64,000 nucleotides of DNA. Source: Protula sp. h YS-2021 (taxonomy: Eukaryota > Annelida > Polychaeta > Sabellida > Serpulidae). Positions 1 to 11,289 of this stretch are shown here, in pieces. Both the position numbers and the translations under genes were made by a program. The stretch covers positions 54,810,510-54,874,509 of the forward strand of contig OX457024.1 of NCBI GenBank assembly GCA_949752745.1, given 5' to 3'. How positions within the stretch are numbered: position 1 is the first letter of the stretch; the number at the start of each line of letters is the position of its first letter. A model generated the notes under the pieces. That model searched no databases. It was not told the origin of the DNA and saw only the letters and a list, made by a program, of their open reading frames with translations.

Positions 1-156
1 TTTACTATTGGTTTTCCTTAGATCCATATACTTCGGAAAGTGTATCTCATAATACTGTAAAATAAAATTGAAAGTATCATTTGTTGTTCAAGAGAAAAGT
101 TAATAAAACCAGCCAGATTGATCAGCTGTTTATTTGTTGACGTCGCCATCTTGGTC

Positions 157-240
157 CTGGGACATCGGTTGTAACGCTGTTTGTGATTGGTTCATGTTCT
201 GGGACATCGGTTGTAACGCTGTTTGTGATTGGTTCATGTT
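157..240. repeat. Two tandem copies of a 42-bp unit
   Basis: A 42-bp unit beginning CTGGGACATCGG occurs twice head to tail, at 157-198 and 199-240, with no visible differences. The small open frames over it arise from the duplication and are not evidence of a gene. Confidence 0.9.
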
Positions 241-1239
241 CAGGCCGACATTTTATGTCCCAGATTTGTCTGTTGTTTATCTTAGAAACACAATTTATAC
301 TTTTGTGTATTTTAATGTCCGTATACTGGGAAGTTGCTGTGTTTTGTATTAGCAATGTTTGGTTAGACCTCTTCTGTCGATGGTACGTATTTGTTCACGT
401 GTAAGTTGAGGGATATTTCCCTAAAATCATTAAAAACCCATAATTGTGTCCCAATTACTGTCTCGTCCTTGTAGATAAACATTTAAACATCAATATATTT
501 CGTTTTTTTTTGCCCGAAACGCCTGGAAAAATCCTGTGTTGCTAACCCGAGCTTTGTCATCGACTGAAAGTGTGTCAGTTTCTACTCCATATTGTTTTAT
601 GCTCTTAGGTACAAAGCCAGGTTTGCCGTGATTTAAAAGGGTTGAAGCCATGTGCCAATTGCACGGATCCACATTTGGATGCAGAATGCTCCTTTATCAA
701 CTTTGGAAAGTAAAAAGAAATGCATTTCGGCTGTTTTTATTCATGGAAATACTGATCCCCTGGCCCGGTTTAGATGCCGTAGAGCCTGGTGACTGACTAG
801 TGCTACTACTTGTTCCATGATACAGTGATATAACATAGGGCACAAAAGTTTTGAATAAACCAATTCGTACTTTCATACTTTCAAGGATGGTCAATTTAAA
901 ATCCACGAGGTGGGGTGAATACATGAGAGGAAGAAAAGAAGTGAATTTGATCTAGATAGGCCAAAAGCCAACTTCAGTTGCTGCATGCAAACTTACGTTC
1001 ACGGTTTACTATCAGCAACTTGTTTTTCATAATATTCCACTAGCTAGCTAGGTTAAAACTACAGAGCACATGTATTTGCTGTTGTTGATGTTGATTGAGG
1101 TCCCTACATGTCACAGATATGACGTTGTTGCCCGCACAAATGAAGGAGCAATAGTACTTGTACTAATTAAAAGGTTGTCACTCGCTTCATTTTTATATGT
1201 TAAAAATAATCGAACGTTTATTGGACATATTTTGTACAG
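241..1239. other. Stretch without a recognisable gene
   Basis: No gene is recognised. Two minus-strand open frames (490-672, 60 codons; 697-924, 75 codons) have fairly normal amino-acid composition and could be decayed exons or transposon coding remnants, but neither shows a domain I can name. Confidence 0.4.
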
Positions 1240-1413
1240 GATAGCTTCAGTCGGACCTGGCATATACGTGGCCGGAGGTTTTACCAGAATAAAAAACCAG
1301 ACTCCGCAGCATACAGGTTCTGAGAAAGCTTCAACAGATGTTGTCATGTCCTCAGGAGAAGCTTCAGATGTACTTTCCCATTTGCTTGTGCCAGTATTGA
1401 ATCTTGTGAGCAG
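1240..1413 (+). CDS. Possible internal exon of an unidentified gene
   Basis: This 174-nt segment (58 codons) is open on the plus strand. It is preceded by a TTTTGTACAG acceptor-like site and followed by GTATGG, a donor-like site, so it would be a phase-preserving exon. The surrounding frame is longer (1070-1444), but its flanks look intronic. The peptide is not recognised, and no partner exon was found in the window. It could equally be a chance open frame. A transcript read joining either splice site would settle it. Confidence 0.22.
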
Positions 1414-2050
1414 GTATGGAATAGTATATCTTTGCCAAGATTAATGTGGCTTGTCATGTAATATTTTATTTTCGAAGCATATAGAGATGTTTGGTATTGT
1501 ACTTTCATTTGTTTTAGAATTACTTTAAAAGCGGTATGATAATGAAGTACATAGATTGATATATAAGAGATTTAAATGAGCATATTCAGGGCTTTACGTT
1601 AACTTTTTTCGGCACTTTCCCGATTTCGCCTAAATATCAAATTTCTCTTGCATCAAAGGGCAACCGGTCACTTTACCACCTGCAGTCGAAGCAACACATC
1701 CATGAGGAAGATCCGAAAGTGCGAAATGGTTTATTTGCCACTAGCTATTTTGCCGCCACCCCCGTACCATTTTGCCATTGATTTTTTTAAAGGTCTAATA
1801 TTTCATAAGTTTAATTGCTTAGCTCTTTTCGATAACTTTTGTCATTTGTTTATGTTTCGATATCAGTGCTTATGTTTTATCTCGAGCCGCAATTGTCAAT
1901 TACTTTTGGGATAAAGGAATTAAGACTGTGTATGAGCTTTGGGATTATGATTAGTGACGGCATGATAGCTCCAAGTCAGCTCTGATTTCTATAACATCAT
2001 ATCTCTGTGACTTTGTACCACGCCGCACCTACACCCAATTGCAGAGTTGA
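1414..2050. other. Non-coding, no feature seen
   Basis: AT-rich DNA with no recognisable coding, RNA or repeat signal beyond short homopolymers. The 88-codon plus frame at 1648-1914 has no recognisable domain. Confidence 0.5.
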
Positions 2051-2290
2051 GATTTCACGGTCGCCCAAGCCGACCAACTTTTGGCTCGGGCGACCAACTT
2101 TTTCGAGTTGGTCGCCCGAGTGGCGACTAACTTTTTTCTGAGTATTTTCAGATAAATAAATTTTCATTTTGTTGTTGTTTTTTTTTTCATGTGAGACGGA
2201 CTAGACAAATTTTGCAAAAATTGCGCCGGGCGACTAACTTTTGTGCCGGGTGACTAAATCTTTAAAGTTGGTCGCCCGGAGGGCCACCAG
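2051..2290. repeat. Inverted-repeat (MITE-like) element
   Basis: Several inverted copies of a GGGCGACCAAC / GTTGGTCGCCC motif alternate with AT-rich spacers. The arrangement can fold into hairpins and resembles a small non-autonomous DNA transposon or foldback repeat. No coding content and no target-site duplication was identified. Confidence 0.5.
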
Positions 2291-3670
2291 AAAATTTTGC
2301 GAAGTCTCAATCCTGCAATTGCCAACGTTAACATTTTCCCACAATTTATGGTACAATCGTAAATTTATGTTTAAAGAAAAGATATTTCAAGTTATTTTGC
2401 GTTTAGTATTCAAAAATAAAGTATAAAATATAACAAAATCGGGGAAATTTGGGGATTTTTGTATATTTTTTCGAAGTTTGTCGATGAAAATGCAGGATTT
2501 TGACACACCCATTTCGCCACTTTTTGGCAATCGGGTAAAGCTGGGAACACCAGTGAGCTAAATTGCACTTTGTTTTTTTTTCGAATGTTTGTTTTTACCC
2601 ACACGTCACTATCACTGTTACCAAAAATCTTTGTTTTTACCCTGCACAAACCATTGAAAATCTTCCGCGTGTAGCTGGTTATTTGGATCAGAAGTCCAGG
2701 GTTCGAACTTCGGTCTTTTGACATGGTGGCGATAGTCACCGCCAACGTTTTGTTCTGTTGGCGAAATTGAGGTGACTCATGGAGAAAGTGGCCAACTGGC
2801 AACAACATGAAAACAACAAGTTAAATAAGCGCACCATTGTTTATTATCAATAAACTGGTACAGTGTTAATCTAACAACTTGAAGATCGCCTGTTTACCAG
2901 TTAATAATGTTATTTATGAAAAGAAAATAGTTTAAATTTGTGAACTATGTTTTCCTCAGGTTTTCTGGCGGCAAAATTTCACCACCATGATTTTTTTCTG
3001 GTGGCAAAATGTCAAAACTGGGTGGAAAATCGCCACCACGCCACCGTTAATTTCGGACCCTGAAGTCCAAATTGGCTTTTCCACCATATATATACCATAT
3101 TTCTACCACCTAAATATACCACCATCATTATGTTACTGATTATAGAGAGGTTGCCGACACAGACGTTGGTATCGTTCGCAATGTCGAAGACGGTACAGTC
3201 GTATTCATCATTTATGTCAGTATTTACACAAGCAAGAGTGGTATATATATTTTACGGAATAATGATAAAAACACAGAGCTAATGAAGATTCAAGATAGTG
3301 TTGAATAAATGTTTTTAGGATATTATATATCACACGTTTCACGTCACATTTCAGATAGAGATGTGAGTGGGTGTGATGGCTGGTGCAGCGTTTCCCTGAA
3401 GTAGGCAGTGACAGCCGTAGCAGCGCGGCAGCACACAGCTCCTTAAGGTGAGTACAGTTTTTAATACCGCTGCAGGGTTGGGTGTAGCCGCTGAGCTTGA
3501 AGGGCGGCTTTGTGATGGCGTCGGTATGTCTCAGTTGTTTTTCACTTCCATCTGTAGAGTAGGTCAACGTCCATGTCCTTGCAACTTGCTCTGGCGTCTT
3601 CGCACACATGTTTCTTTCCACTTTCTGTAAATAACAGATAAGGCTTCGGGGTCAAGATTCTTCTTGGTGG
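2291..3670. other. Non-coding DNA with a tRNA-like B box near 2,690
   Basis: No gene is recognised. Around 2,665-2,715 the sequence resembles the anticodon arm to T arm of a tRNA, with a B-box-like GGGTTCGAACTTC, so a decayed tRNA-derived SINE is possible. The open frames at 2410-2808 and 3217-3621 on the minus strand have no recognisable domain. Confidence 0.35.
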
Positions 3671-4193
3671 CGTCAGTGAATCTGTGATCTATCGTTGTTC
3701 AGCTCCACTTGAACGAGCAAAGTGTGAATCGGTACTCTATTTATAAACCTTCATTGTGACAAATCCTCGATTCGAACCCTAAAATATTCTATAACAGAGG
3801 GAAAATGTTGGGCTATATCTGTACCTTTTTCGCCTCTTAAGCATTCGTTAATTACATAACATATCCGGTTTTTCCTATCATCGTATCCATAAGATTCAAT
3901 ATGGCTGCCTAACTAAGTACCCGTATTGTCCGGATCGCAGTTTTATTGGATAATGTTAATCACTTTATAAGAGCTCACCTGTTACGGCGTCAATGAATCT
4001 GAGAGCTATCATTGTTCAGCTCCACTTGAACGAACAAGGTGTGAATCGGTACTCTGTTTATAAACCTTCATTGTGACAAATCCTCGATTCGAACCCTAAA
4101 ATATTTTATAACAGTATGATCTAAAATACATAGGAAAAATGTTGGGCTATATCTGTACCTTTTTGGCCTCTTAAGTATCCGTTAATTACATAA
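3671..4193. repeat. Direct repeat of about 190-205 bp
   Basis: The sequence at 3,671-3,859 recurs at 3,988-4,193 in the same orientation with a few substitutions and a roughly 20-bp insertion in the second copy. Both copies run from CGTCARTGAATCTG to GTTAATTACATAA. A related fragment containing GTTCAGCTCCACTTG recurs further downstream. Confidence 0.85.
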
Positions 4194-4199
4194 GGTTGT

Positions 4200-5000
4200 A
4201 ACCTTGCGGTTGATCATTACTTTATCGCCAACCGAAGGTTATTGGAAATTGTGAGAGTGCAGTAGATGTGGGCTACGAATCCAACTAGTCGCCTTACGGC
4301 ATAAACGAAGAAGATAACCGTTATCTAATTTATTTATTTCTCCATAAGAACGAACAATATTTTACAATTAGCATTGCAAATTAAACCCTAAGTTACACGG
4401 ACCACGAACGTCACACGTCAGAGTTAATCTATCAAATACTAAGAATAAAATACAGACTTCCAAACTCCCGAGCTTAACAACTAGTAAACAACCCCCAGCT
4501 CGATGCCACCGACCAGGACAGGGAACCACCGAAACCCACATTCAATAGCCTGGCAGAGAAGTGGGGAGAAGTTCTTCAGCTCCACTTGTGTGGACATCCT
4601 GGAGTCAAGTAGTTTGCTCTTACTTGGGCTTTTGAGTTTTTCCCTTTCTGCAATTCATCGTTATATATCCATGGCCTTGCTACTACCTCTTTTATTATTA
4701 TTATAAACGTTATTTATAACGCACCTAATACGTATGATTTTACATATAAATCAATCTGTAACAAAGAATTGTACCGGTTAATGGACACTTACACATAATG
4801 TGAATTGTATTTCAAAAACCCGAGATAAATCTCTCTTAAATCGGAAAAGTGGAATGATACTAAATTTTTAAAAAGGAAGAAAATAGAAAGAAAAGTTGGA
4901 TTTTGTGAAGTAAAATAAACGTTTTTAAAGGGCATTGGAATTGTCAATGAGAGTAAATTGAGAAACTAGTTAGAGTAAACGTGTTGCTTTGTACGATAAC
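4200..5000. other. Non-coding DNA with a dispersed repeat fragment
   Basis: No gene seen. About 4,575-4,650 carries the fragment GTGTGGACATCCTGGAGTCA followed by a T-rich tail. Related copies occur near 5,785-5,850 and 6,550-6,605, so this is a dispersed repeat. Confidence 0.5.
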
Positions 5001-5002
5001 AA

Positions 5003-5005
<3 letters not shown>

Positions 5006-5042
<37 letters not shown>

Positions 5043-5090
5043 GCTGGTTTTTATATAGTGCTTTATTCCAAAGCGCTTCACATAATGCAT
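5006..5090. repeat. (AAT)n microsatellite with a retroelement-type flank
   Basis: About a dozen AAT units are followed directly by a GGTTTTTATATAGTGC segment and an AAAGCGCTTCACA palindrome-like segment. That junction is typical of 3' tails of dispersed retroelements in marine invertebrates, which is general knowledge rather than a database result. Confidence 0.7.
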
Positions 5091-7224
5091 TAGCCTAGAG
5101 TTTACAATGTCCAAATGTACTACGTATTAAACCAATCATTATTATTAGACAAACCATACATGTAATTGCTACTGGGCATTTTAACACTACACAACATATT
5201 ATAGAATATACATAACCTAACCCTATGTGGTCATTGCACTGTTGGTACATTTACAGCGTATGACAGACAGATAACCTATAAACACATTATAAATACAGCT
5301 ATTTATTTGCCAATTAGTAGTCTTACATCATTAACAAAATGTAAGACATTCTAAATTGCGTTGTATTTATGTCAGAAAAAGGTGCTTTTGCAACGAAGAA
5401 ATTCCTTAATGGGAATTTTCCTTTGCAATACCGTGACGAATACCTCAGTAGTCGCCAATATCGCGACAGAGAACGCCAATACACAATGGACGGAAAGTCT
5501 GGATCCTATATATTTGAATTTATTACTTATATAAAGGGTAACATTATTAACCAGTTTGGATGTGTAAAGTGGTGTGTCGACACGTTTTCTAATGCTAATT
5601 GCTCAAAAGATACCGGAATAGTATCAAAGTATCCCTGAAAAATGTTGGGCAGAACCGTCACAGGTCGGCCGAACTGGTTATGGGCCGAAGTGGTAAAATA
5701 AAAAAACTGGGCCGATGTGTCCAAAGTGGACCGAAGTGGTTTGGACCGAAGTATCTAAATCCCATTTTACCACATCCAGGAGTCATCCAGGAGTCAAGTA
5801 GTTTGCTCTTCCTTGGGCTTGTGAGTTTTTCCCTTTCTGTAATTTTTCGTTGTTTAGTTCGCTTTGCGTCACTGCTGCTGGATGCGAGCCGGTCTCACGG
5901 TCCCCCATGAACTGATTTTGAAAATAACAGAAACGAGAAAGAGTATTTCTATAAATGGCCATTAACCTAAATAACGGTCACCTGTAGTTCCATGCAGTTT
6001 TTATGGTCCATAGAGGTCGCTTATTTGTCCGAGTTGCTAGGAACCCGCTGTAAAAGGCTCTGGTTTCTTAGCAAGCTTATCACGGAGAAGTACTTCGTGT
6101 ATGAACTGGCTTTCCGCTTCCTTTGACGTGTCCACCAGACGAGCCAATCACACGAACTCCTTGTCCTAAAATGTAGCTACATTATGTCTTCTATATACCC
6201 TACACGTTATATCTATATGAATATCTATATATAAAATTTGATAACTTGGTTTGTATTTGAAATTGAGATTCCTCTTCTCTTGATGGCGTCAATGAATCTG
6301 CGACCTATCGTTGTTCAGTTCCACCTGTGCAAGAAGGCGACGTCCGTGCGCTTGCAACTTTCCACTTTCTGTAAATAACAATAAATAACTTACTCTGGCG
6401 TTGTCGCATACATTTTTCAATTTGTGTCGAACTGGTTTTGGGCCGAATCGACCAAATCCCGTTTCTTTCCACTTTCTGTAAATGACAGATAAGGCTTCGG
6501 GGTCAAGATTCGTCTTTACGACGTCTATGAATCTGTGAGCGATCGTTGTTTAGCTCCATCTGTGTGGGCATCCTGGAGTCAAGTAGTTTCCTCTTCCTTG
6601 GGCTTCCACGCTCAATAAGATTCCCTTTTCAATCAGCACCTCATTGAGGCAACGGCCAACTTTCTGTCCATAATAAAGCAGCACCTCGCAGTAGTCATCC
6701 ATCTGCAATCAATAGATTAATCAACGAACCAGTCAATCAGATAAACAATCGCTCATTCCATTTGTCGATTAATGGGACATATAAACAAATTAATATCACA
6801 GTAACATAATACGTATAGTTTTACATATAAATCTGTTAAAAAGAATTTAACTGTTAGCCGCGTGTATCTTCGGGCCCAAGCGTTGTGTGTTATTGACTTT
6901 CACGAAGGTGTATCACGATGAACGGACACAAGACTGATTATAGTTACTTCGCCATTAAGATTTCAAAGACTGGCCTTCAATGCCACCGTAGGTGATATAC
7001 ATTCATAAGTGAAGTTAATATATCGTTTCGTGTTTAAACATCCGGTGGCCTTGAGGGGGTCAGCTGGGGTAGTATCTCCGGAAAATATCGGAATCGTAAA
7101 AATAAACCATCACTGTTAAATATGGTATGACAGCCTGTCTCAAAAACAAGTTTCACATGCTGTTGTGGCATAGTTCGGTACTTATCTTGCTGTGCTTCGC
7201 CAGGAGATTGCCAGTTCATTGCAT
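5091..7224. other. Non-coding, dispersed repeat fragments only
   Basis: No gene is recognised. Short repeated fragments shared with 3.6-4.7 kb recur at about 5,770-5,860, 6,290-6,380 and 6,460-6,620. Open frames of up to about 100 codons here coincide with the repeats. Confidence 0.5.
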
Positions 7225-7300
7225 AAAAATTGTTAGGCAAGCAACCTGTGGGAGTCGAACCCAAAATAGCATACAATGCAAGCACGCACTGGTGGTCACA
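7225..7300 (-). repeat. tRNA-like / SINE remnant
   Basis: On the minus strand the segment resembles the 3' half of a tRNA: an anticodon-stem-like region with a TGT loop, then a good B box, GGGTTCGACTCCC. The D-arm region is degenerate, and no CCA-proximal acceptor pairing is convincing. It is best read as a tRNA-derived SINE fragment or a tRNA pseudogene, not a working tRNA gene. Confidence 0.35.
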
Positions 7301-7386
7301 TTGGGCAGGCTATGTTAACTACGTTTTAAAACTACAGTAAAGCCCCCATGTAAAGAAAAATTCTCATCTCCGCCCTTATTGCAAAG

Positions 7387-7632
7387 TCAATATTGCAAAA
7401 TTTTCATAAAGAGCGCGACTAAAGGTAATCGTATAAACAGGTTGTCAATGTAAATATCGAAGGCCGATGAAAACTTTACATGTTTCGGGTCGGCAAAGCT
7501 TCTTCTTATTTCCGACTCCAAATTTTCGAGATTTTCCACCAATAAATGAATACCTTCTCTTAAAAATCTATATCGAGTTAAGAGTTCATCGCCATTGTAA
7601 ACTTCAAACGGATTGCTCGTATCTCTAAACAC
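7387..7632 (-). pseudogene. Harbinger (PIF/HARBI1-like) transposase N-terminal fragment
   Basis: The first 50 or so codons read like the N-terminal region of Harbinger-superfamily transposases: a VFRD-type start motif (MFRDTSNPF), an acidic LLTRYRF segment and a helical stretch ending in RRSF. The resemblance stops after that, and the catalytic DDE domain is absent, so the piece is a truncated relic. The palindromic DNA just to the right (7,735-7,925) may be the rest of the same element. Identification rests on family motif memory, not on a search. Confidence 0.5.
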
Positions 7633-7734
7633 TCTTTCCCTCCTAAAAACCTATCATATTCTTTATTTAATCTCAATAAATTCATTGTTGCCAAGTTAAA
7701 GAAAACACTCCGGCTATTTAAATATCGGTTTGGA

Positions 7735-7925
7735 TTGAACTTAAAAATTTAAGTGGAGTCCGAAGTAAACTTAGAAGTTTGAACTTATATTTGAGTGTAA
7801 GTTTAAACTTACATTTTGTGAATACTGCTAAGTTTAACCAATGGGAATCTAAGTTTACTCTTACATCTTTGCACTTAGATTGACTCTAAGTTTAAACTTA
7901 CACTTTCGCAAATAAGGCCACTGGT
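7735..7925. repeat. Palindrome-rich repeat (MITE-like)
   Basis: The 14-bp perfect palindrome TAAGTTTAAACTTA occurs near 7,800 and 7,893, surrounded by inverted AAGTTTA/TAAACTT pieces. The arrangement is typical of a short terminal-inverted-repeat element. It adjoins the Harbinger fragment. Confidence 0.55.
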
Positions 7926-8689
7926 TTACGGGTGAATGTACCAGGTTGGCTATGGGGACGGCCTGTCCGTAAACAACAATTATTGTCAACATCTGCAGGC
8001 AATTGTGTCAGTGTAATTACGGGAAATTTGGTGCCATGATCATTGGTTTTAAATTAGTCCTAGATAATTCTTGCGGTCTTCCTATGGCAGCAAGAGTCAT
8101 AGTTCCTGTAATTGAACGTGTCATTGATGTCAATTTTGCTAATCTCGGCGCATGGCTCAGGCTAGTTGCGTTACTTTAGAACGAGTGCAAATGACCCAAT
8201 TACAAATACGACGCACAATTTCTATGGTTAAACAACAATTTTGCACTCAGAAAAATATTTTTTCTTGGGATCAGGATATAAAATCTTCTATTGCCACCAA
8301 TAGCAACAATAAGCCAATTCGCTCTTTAACTTTTGCCGAAAAGTTTTTGCGTTTCGGCTGAATTCAGGTGGGATAAGGATATAAAGAAATGATAAAAAAC
8401 GGCAAAAATCAACAAAATTGCATTTTGCTAGCAACATATTCACATGCTGGTTATTAAAGGAACTGAATAATATGTAAAATAGTTTTTAGATCATATGATG
8501 GCTTTATAAATTTGAAAGTGTGCATGTTGAAAGAAAATTAGAATTTTTATGTTTTTCCCTTATCATTTCTTTATAATTTAAAATCTCCCAACATTTGCAG
8601 TCAAAACAACGCTTCCACCGGAAAGATCCGAAAGTGCGAATTGGCTTATGGCTCTATAATAATACATTGCTATGTCTCTCAAATACATA
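7926..8689. other. Non-coding, nothing recognised
   Basis: One plus-strand frame of 69 codons (8152-8361) has ordinary composition but no recognisable domain. No RNA gene or repeat was identified. Confidence 0.4.
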
Positions 8690-9130
8690 AATTTTTAGAT
8701 TTCGATTCAACCAAATCTCACACAAGCATTTCTTAATTCTAGAATTGATTCTGCAAACAGTCTTTTGATTGGAATCAGTAAATAGCTACTTTTTAGGCTG
8801 CAGATGGTACAAAATGCAGCGGCTAAAGTAGTGGTTATCGCTGGTTACAGAGAACACATTACGCCAATTTTGTCTTCTTTACACAAGCTACCTGTTGTTT
8901 GCAGAATTCGATATGAAATTTTAGTTCTTGATTATAACTCTTTGCACCAAACTGCTCCTCAACATTTAATAGATCTAGTCAAACAGTACACACCTCAGAG
9001 GAATCTGCGATCTGCTGATAATCGTCTATTAGTTGTGCCAAAATTAGTTGTGACAGATGTTTCGAGATGGCTCAGCTATGGATAGGAACACATTTCCAAA
9101 GGAATTACGCTTTTCTAAATCTTTAAAAGT
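8690..9130 (+). mobile_element. 3' end of a non-LTR retrotransposon (LINE)
   Basis: The frame at 8804-9085 matches the conserved C-terminal region that follows the reverse transcriptase core in CR1/Jockey-like LINEs. It starts with a QNAAAK motif, then HITPILSSLHKLPV, a TPQRNLRSADNRLLVVPK block and a truncated end. The preceding 110 nt, with an ATTTCTTAATTCTAGAATTG stretch, recur on the minus strand at about 18.1 kb and 59.7 kb, so this is a repeated family. The copy is strongly 5'-truncated, as usual for LINEs, and is followed by the tandem array at 9.4-11.2 kb. Confidence 0.75.
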
Positions 9131-9380
9131 TTAAAAAAGGTTTAGGAACCCATCGTTTTGGAGAGCATCTTTGGGATTTTGCTGTTTATTAATACTGCAT
9201 TGTAAATCTATCTTGTTTTCATATTGTATTGTAATTAATACAATATTATTATTATTATTATTATTTTCTGTGTGCCTAGTCAACTGATCATTTGTTAACC
9301 ACATAGCGATTATTACTAGAATAGGTGCTATTGAAATATGAATATTATCATTATTATTAATGTACATCCCTCGAGGTACC
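9131..9380. other. LINE 3' UTR region with an (ATT)n tract
   Basis: AT-rich DNA between the LINE coding end and the tandem array, including an ATT microsatellite at about 9,242-9,265. Similar sequence lies next to the other LINE fragments. Confidence 0.5.
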
Positions 9381-11230
9381 ACTTATAGGCTGAAGATGAG
9401 CTGCTCATATTTTAACGGCCTAAGTAGTCTAACTATAGCATCTATCTTTATGTTAAATAACAGTTTCAGGTCGAATAAATAATCTAGTCGCGAATTACAA
9501 TGCTTATGAGTAGAAACGTGGTTATAGCTACAGCATACAGAATATGGGTTCGGGCTGTGGGTCTGGGTTCAGTTGGAAATGCTCCCTACTCCCACCACGG
9601 CCAAGAAGTGACCACATGGTTATATTTTTATATTAGCGATATGATATTGCACCAAATTTTATCAGCCAAACGGATCGAATAAATAATGTGGACCCCATTT
9701 TCCAATGCCTATATGTAAAACTATGCTTATATTTAAAATATACAGCCGTCGAGGTCGGACTTTGCCTGCAGGGGGAGGCATTTGAGCCGCTGAAATTTTT
9801 GCGACCTAACCGGCCTGTCTACAGCTCCATCTTTCTGGCTTTTACCCCTACTACTAAAGAGGGAGATGAGCCGCTCATAGATTAACATCCTAAGTAGCCT
9901 GACTATAGCATCTATCTTTATGCCAAATAACAGTTTTCAAATCGGTTGAATAAAATTTCCAGAGCAGAGAATATTCCATTTACGCTTATTTTCTTCTTGG
10001 GGCTGGGTTCAATCCAAAATGCCCCCCCCCCATACGGCCCAGGAGTGAAGTGATCCGCACCTTTCACTATGATGCTTTAGTTTTGTATTAGTGACACATA
10101 ATTGCACCACATTTTATCAGCAGAATCGTTGAATAAATAATCTGGTCCTGATTTTCCATGGTTATAAATCGAACTGTGGTTATATCTACAGTAATCAGAA
10201 CATGGATTCGGGCTGTGGCCCATCCCATTCTCAGAAGAAAGCTGAGCTACCTAAATGTTTTGGTGCCAGTAGCCTATCTATAGCGTCTACCTTTATGCCA
10301 AAAAAAAACAGTTTTCGAATCGGTCGAATAAAATCTCCAGAGAAGAAAATATATCATTTTCGTTCATTTTTTACTGCCGGGTAGGAGGAACTCAAAATGA
10401 CCCAGCACGGTCGAGTGAAGTAAACTTGTGACCACACGGCTTTATTTTATAATAATGACACGTTATTGCAGCAAATTTGCTTGTATGTACGACTATGCTT
10501 CCATTTAAAATATACAGCCTTCGGGGTCGGCGTTTCCGCTCACCCACTACAGGACGGAAGGTGAGCCGCCCAAATTTTTGCGGAATATCCGGCCTATATA
10601 GCGTCAATCTCTCTGACAAATAACAGTTTTCGCTTGGGTAGAAAAAAATCGAAGATCAGTGAGGAGATAATTTTTTTATGTTTGGGGTTGGGGCAATTCT
10701 TAATGGCCCACCGAGGCTCAGGAATGACGTGAGCCGCACTTTTGACTGCGGAGTTTTATATGTAAATGAAGAAAAGCAAATTATTGCACTAAATTTATGA
10801 GTCAAATCGGTCGAATATATATTCTGTATTCGATTTTCCATGTTTATAAGTAGAACTGTGTTTATATCTACCACATACAGAAAATGCGGTCGAGCAGTAG
10901 CCTCTCACATTGCAGGGGAGGGGGGGGTCAGTCGTCCAAATATTTTTGCATTCAATAGCCTCTCTAACTCGTCTATCTTCATGCCAAATAGCAATTTTAA
11001 GATCTGTCAAATAAATTCTAGATTTTGTGCTGTGGGGTAAGAACAATTCAAAATGGAGCACCGCTTCCCAGGGTGAAGTGAGACGTACTTTTGAAATCAC
11101 GGTTATATTGTAAATTAGTGACACATTATTGTACCAAATGTTGTCAGCCAAATCGGTCGAATAAATAATATGGATCCGAACTTCCATGCTGATGTGCAGA
11201 ACATTGCTCTTATCTATAATATACCGTCCT
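9381..11230 (+). repeat. Degenerate tandem array of about 350-450-bp units
   Basis: Landmarks recur in fixed order: AGCATCTATCTTTATG, AATAACAGTTTT, CGAATAAATAAT, a TATAAGTAGAAC-type segment, an AATATACAGCC segment, a poly-C-rich GCCCCC block and a TATTGCACCAAAT block. At least five degenerate units can be followed. The same family appears inverted at 16.65-17.0, 21.7-23.1 and 58.55-59.2 kb. Units differ a lot, so the array is old. Confidence 0.8.
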
Positions 11231-11289
11231 CAGCCAACATGCAACGACAATCCATGGTTTCAACCATTAACGTATTTTCAGTATTCAGT

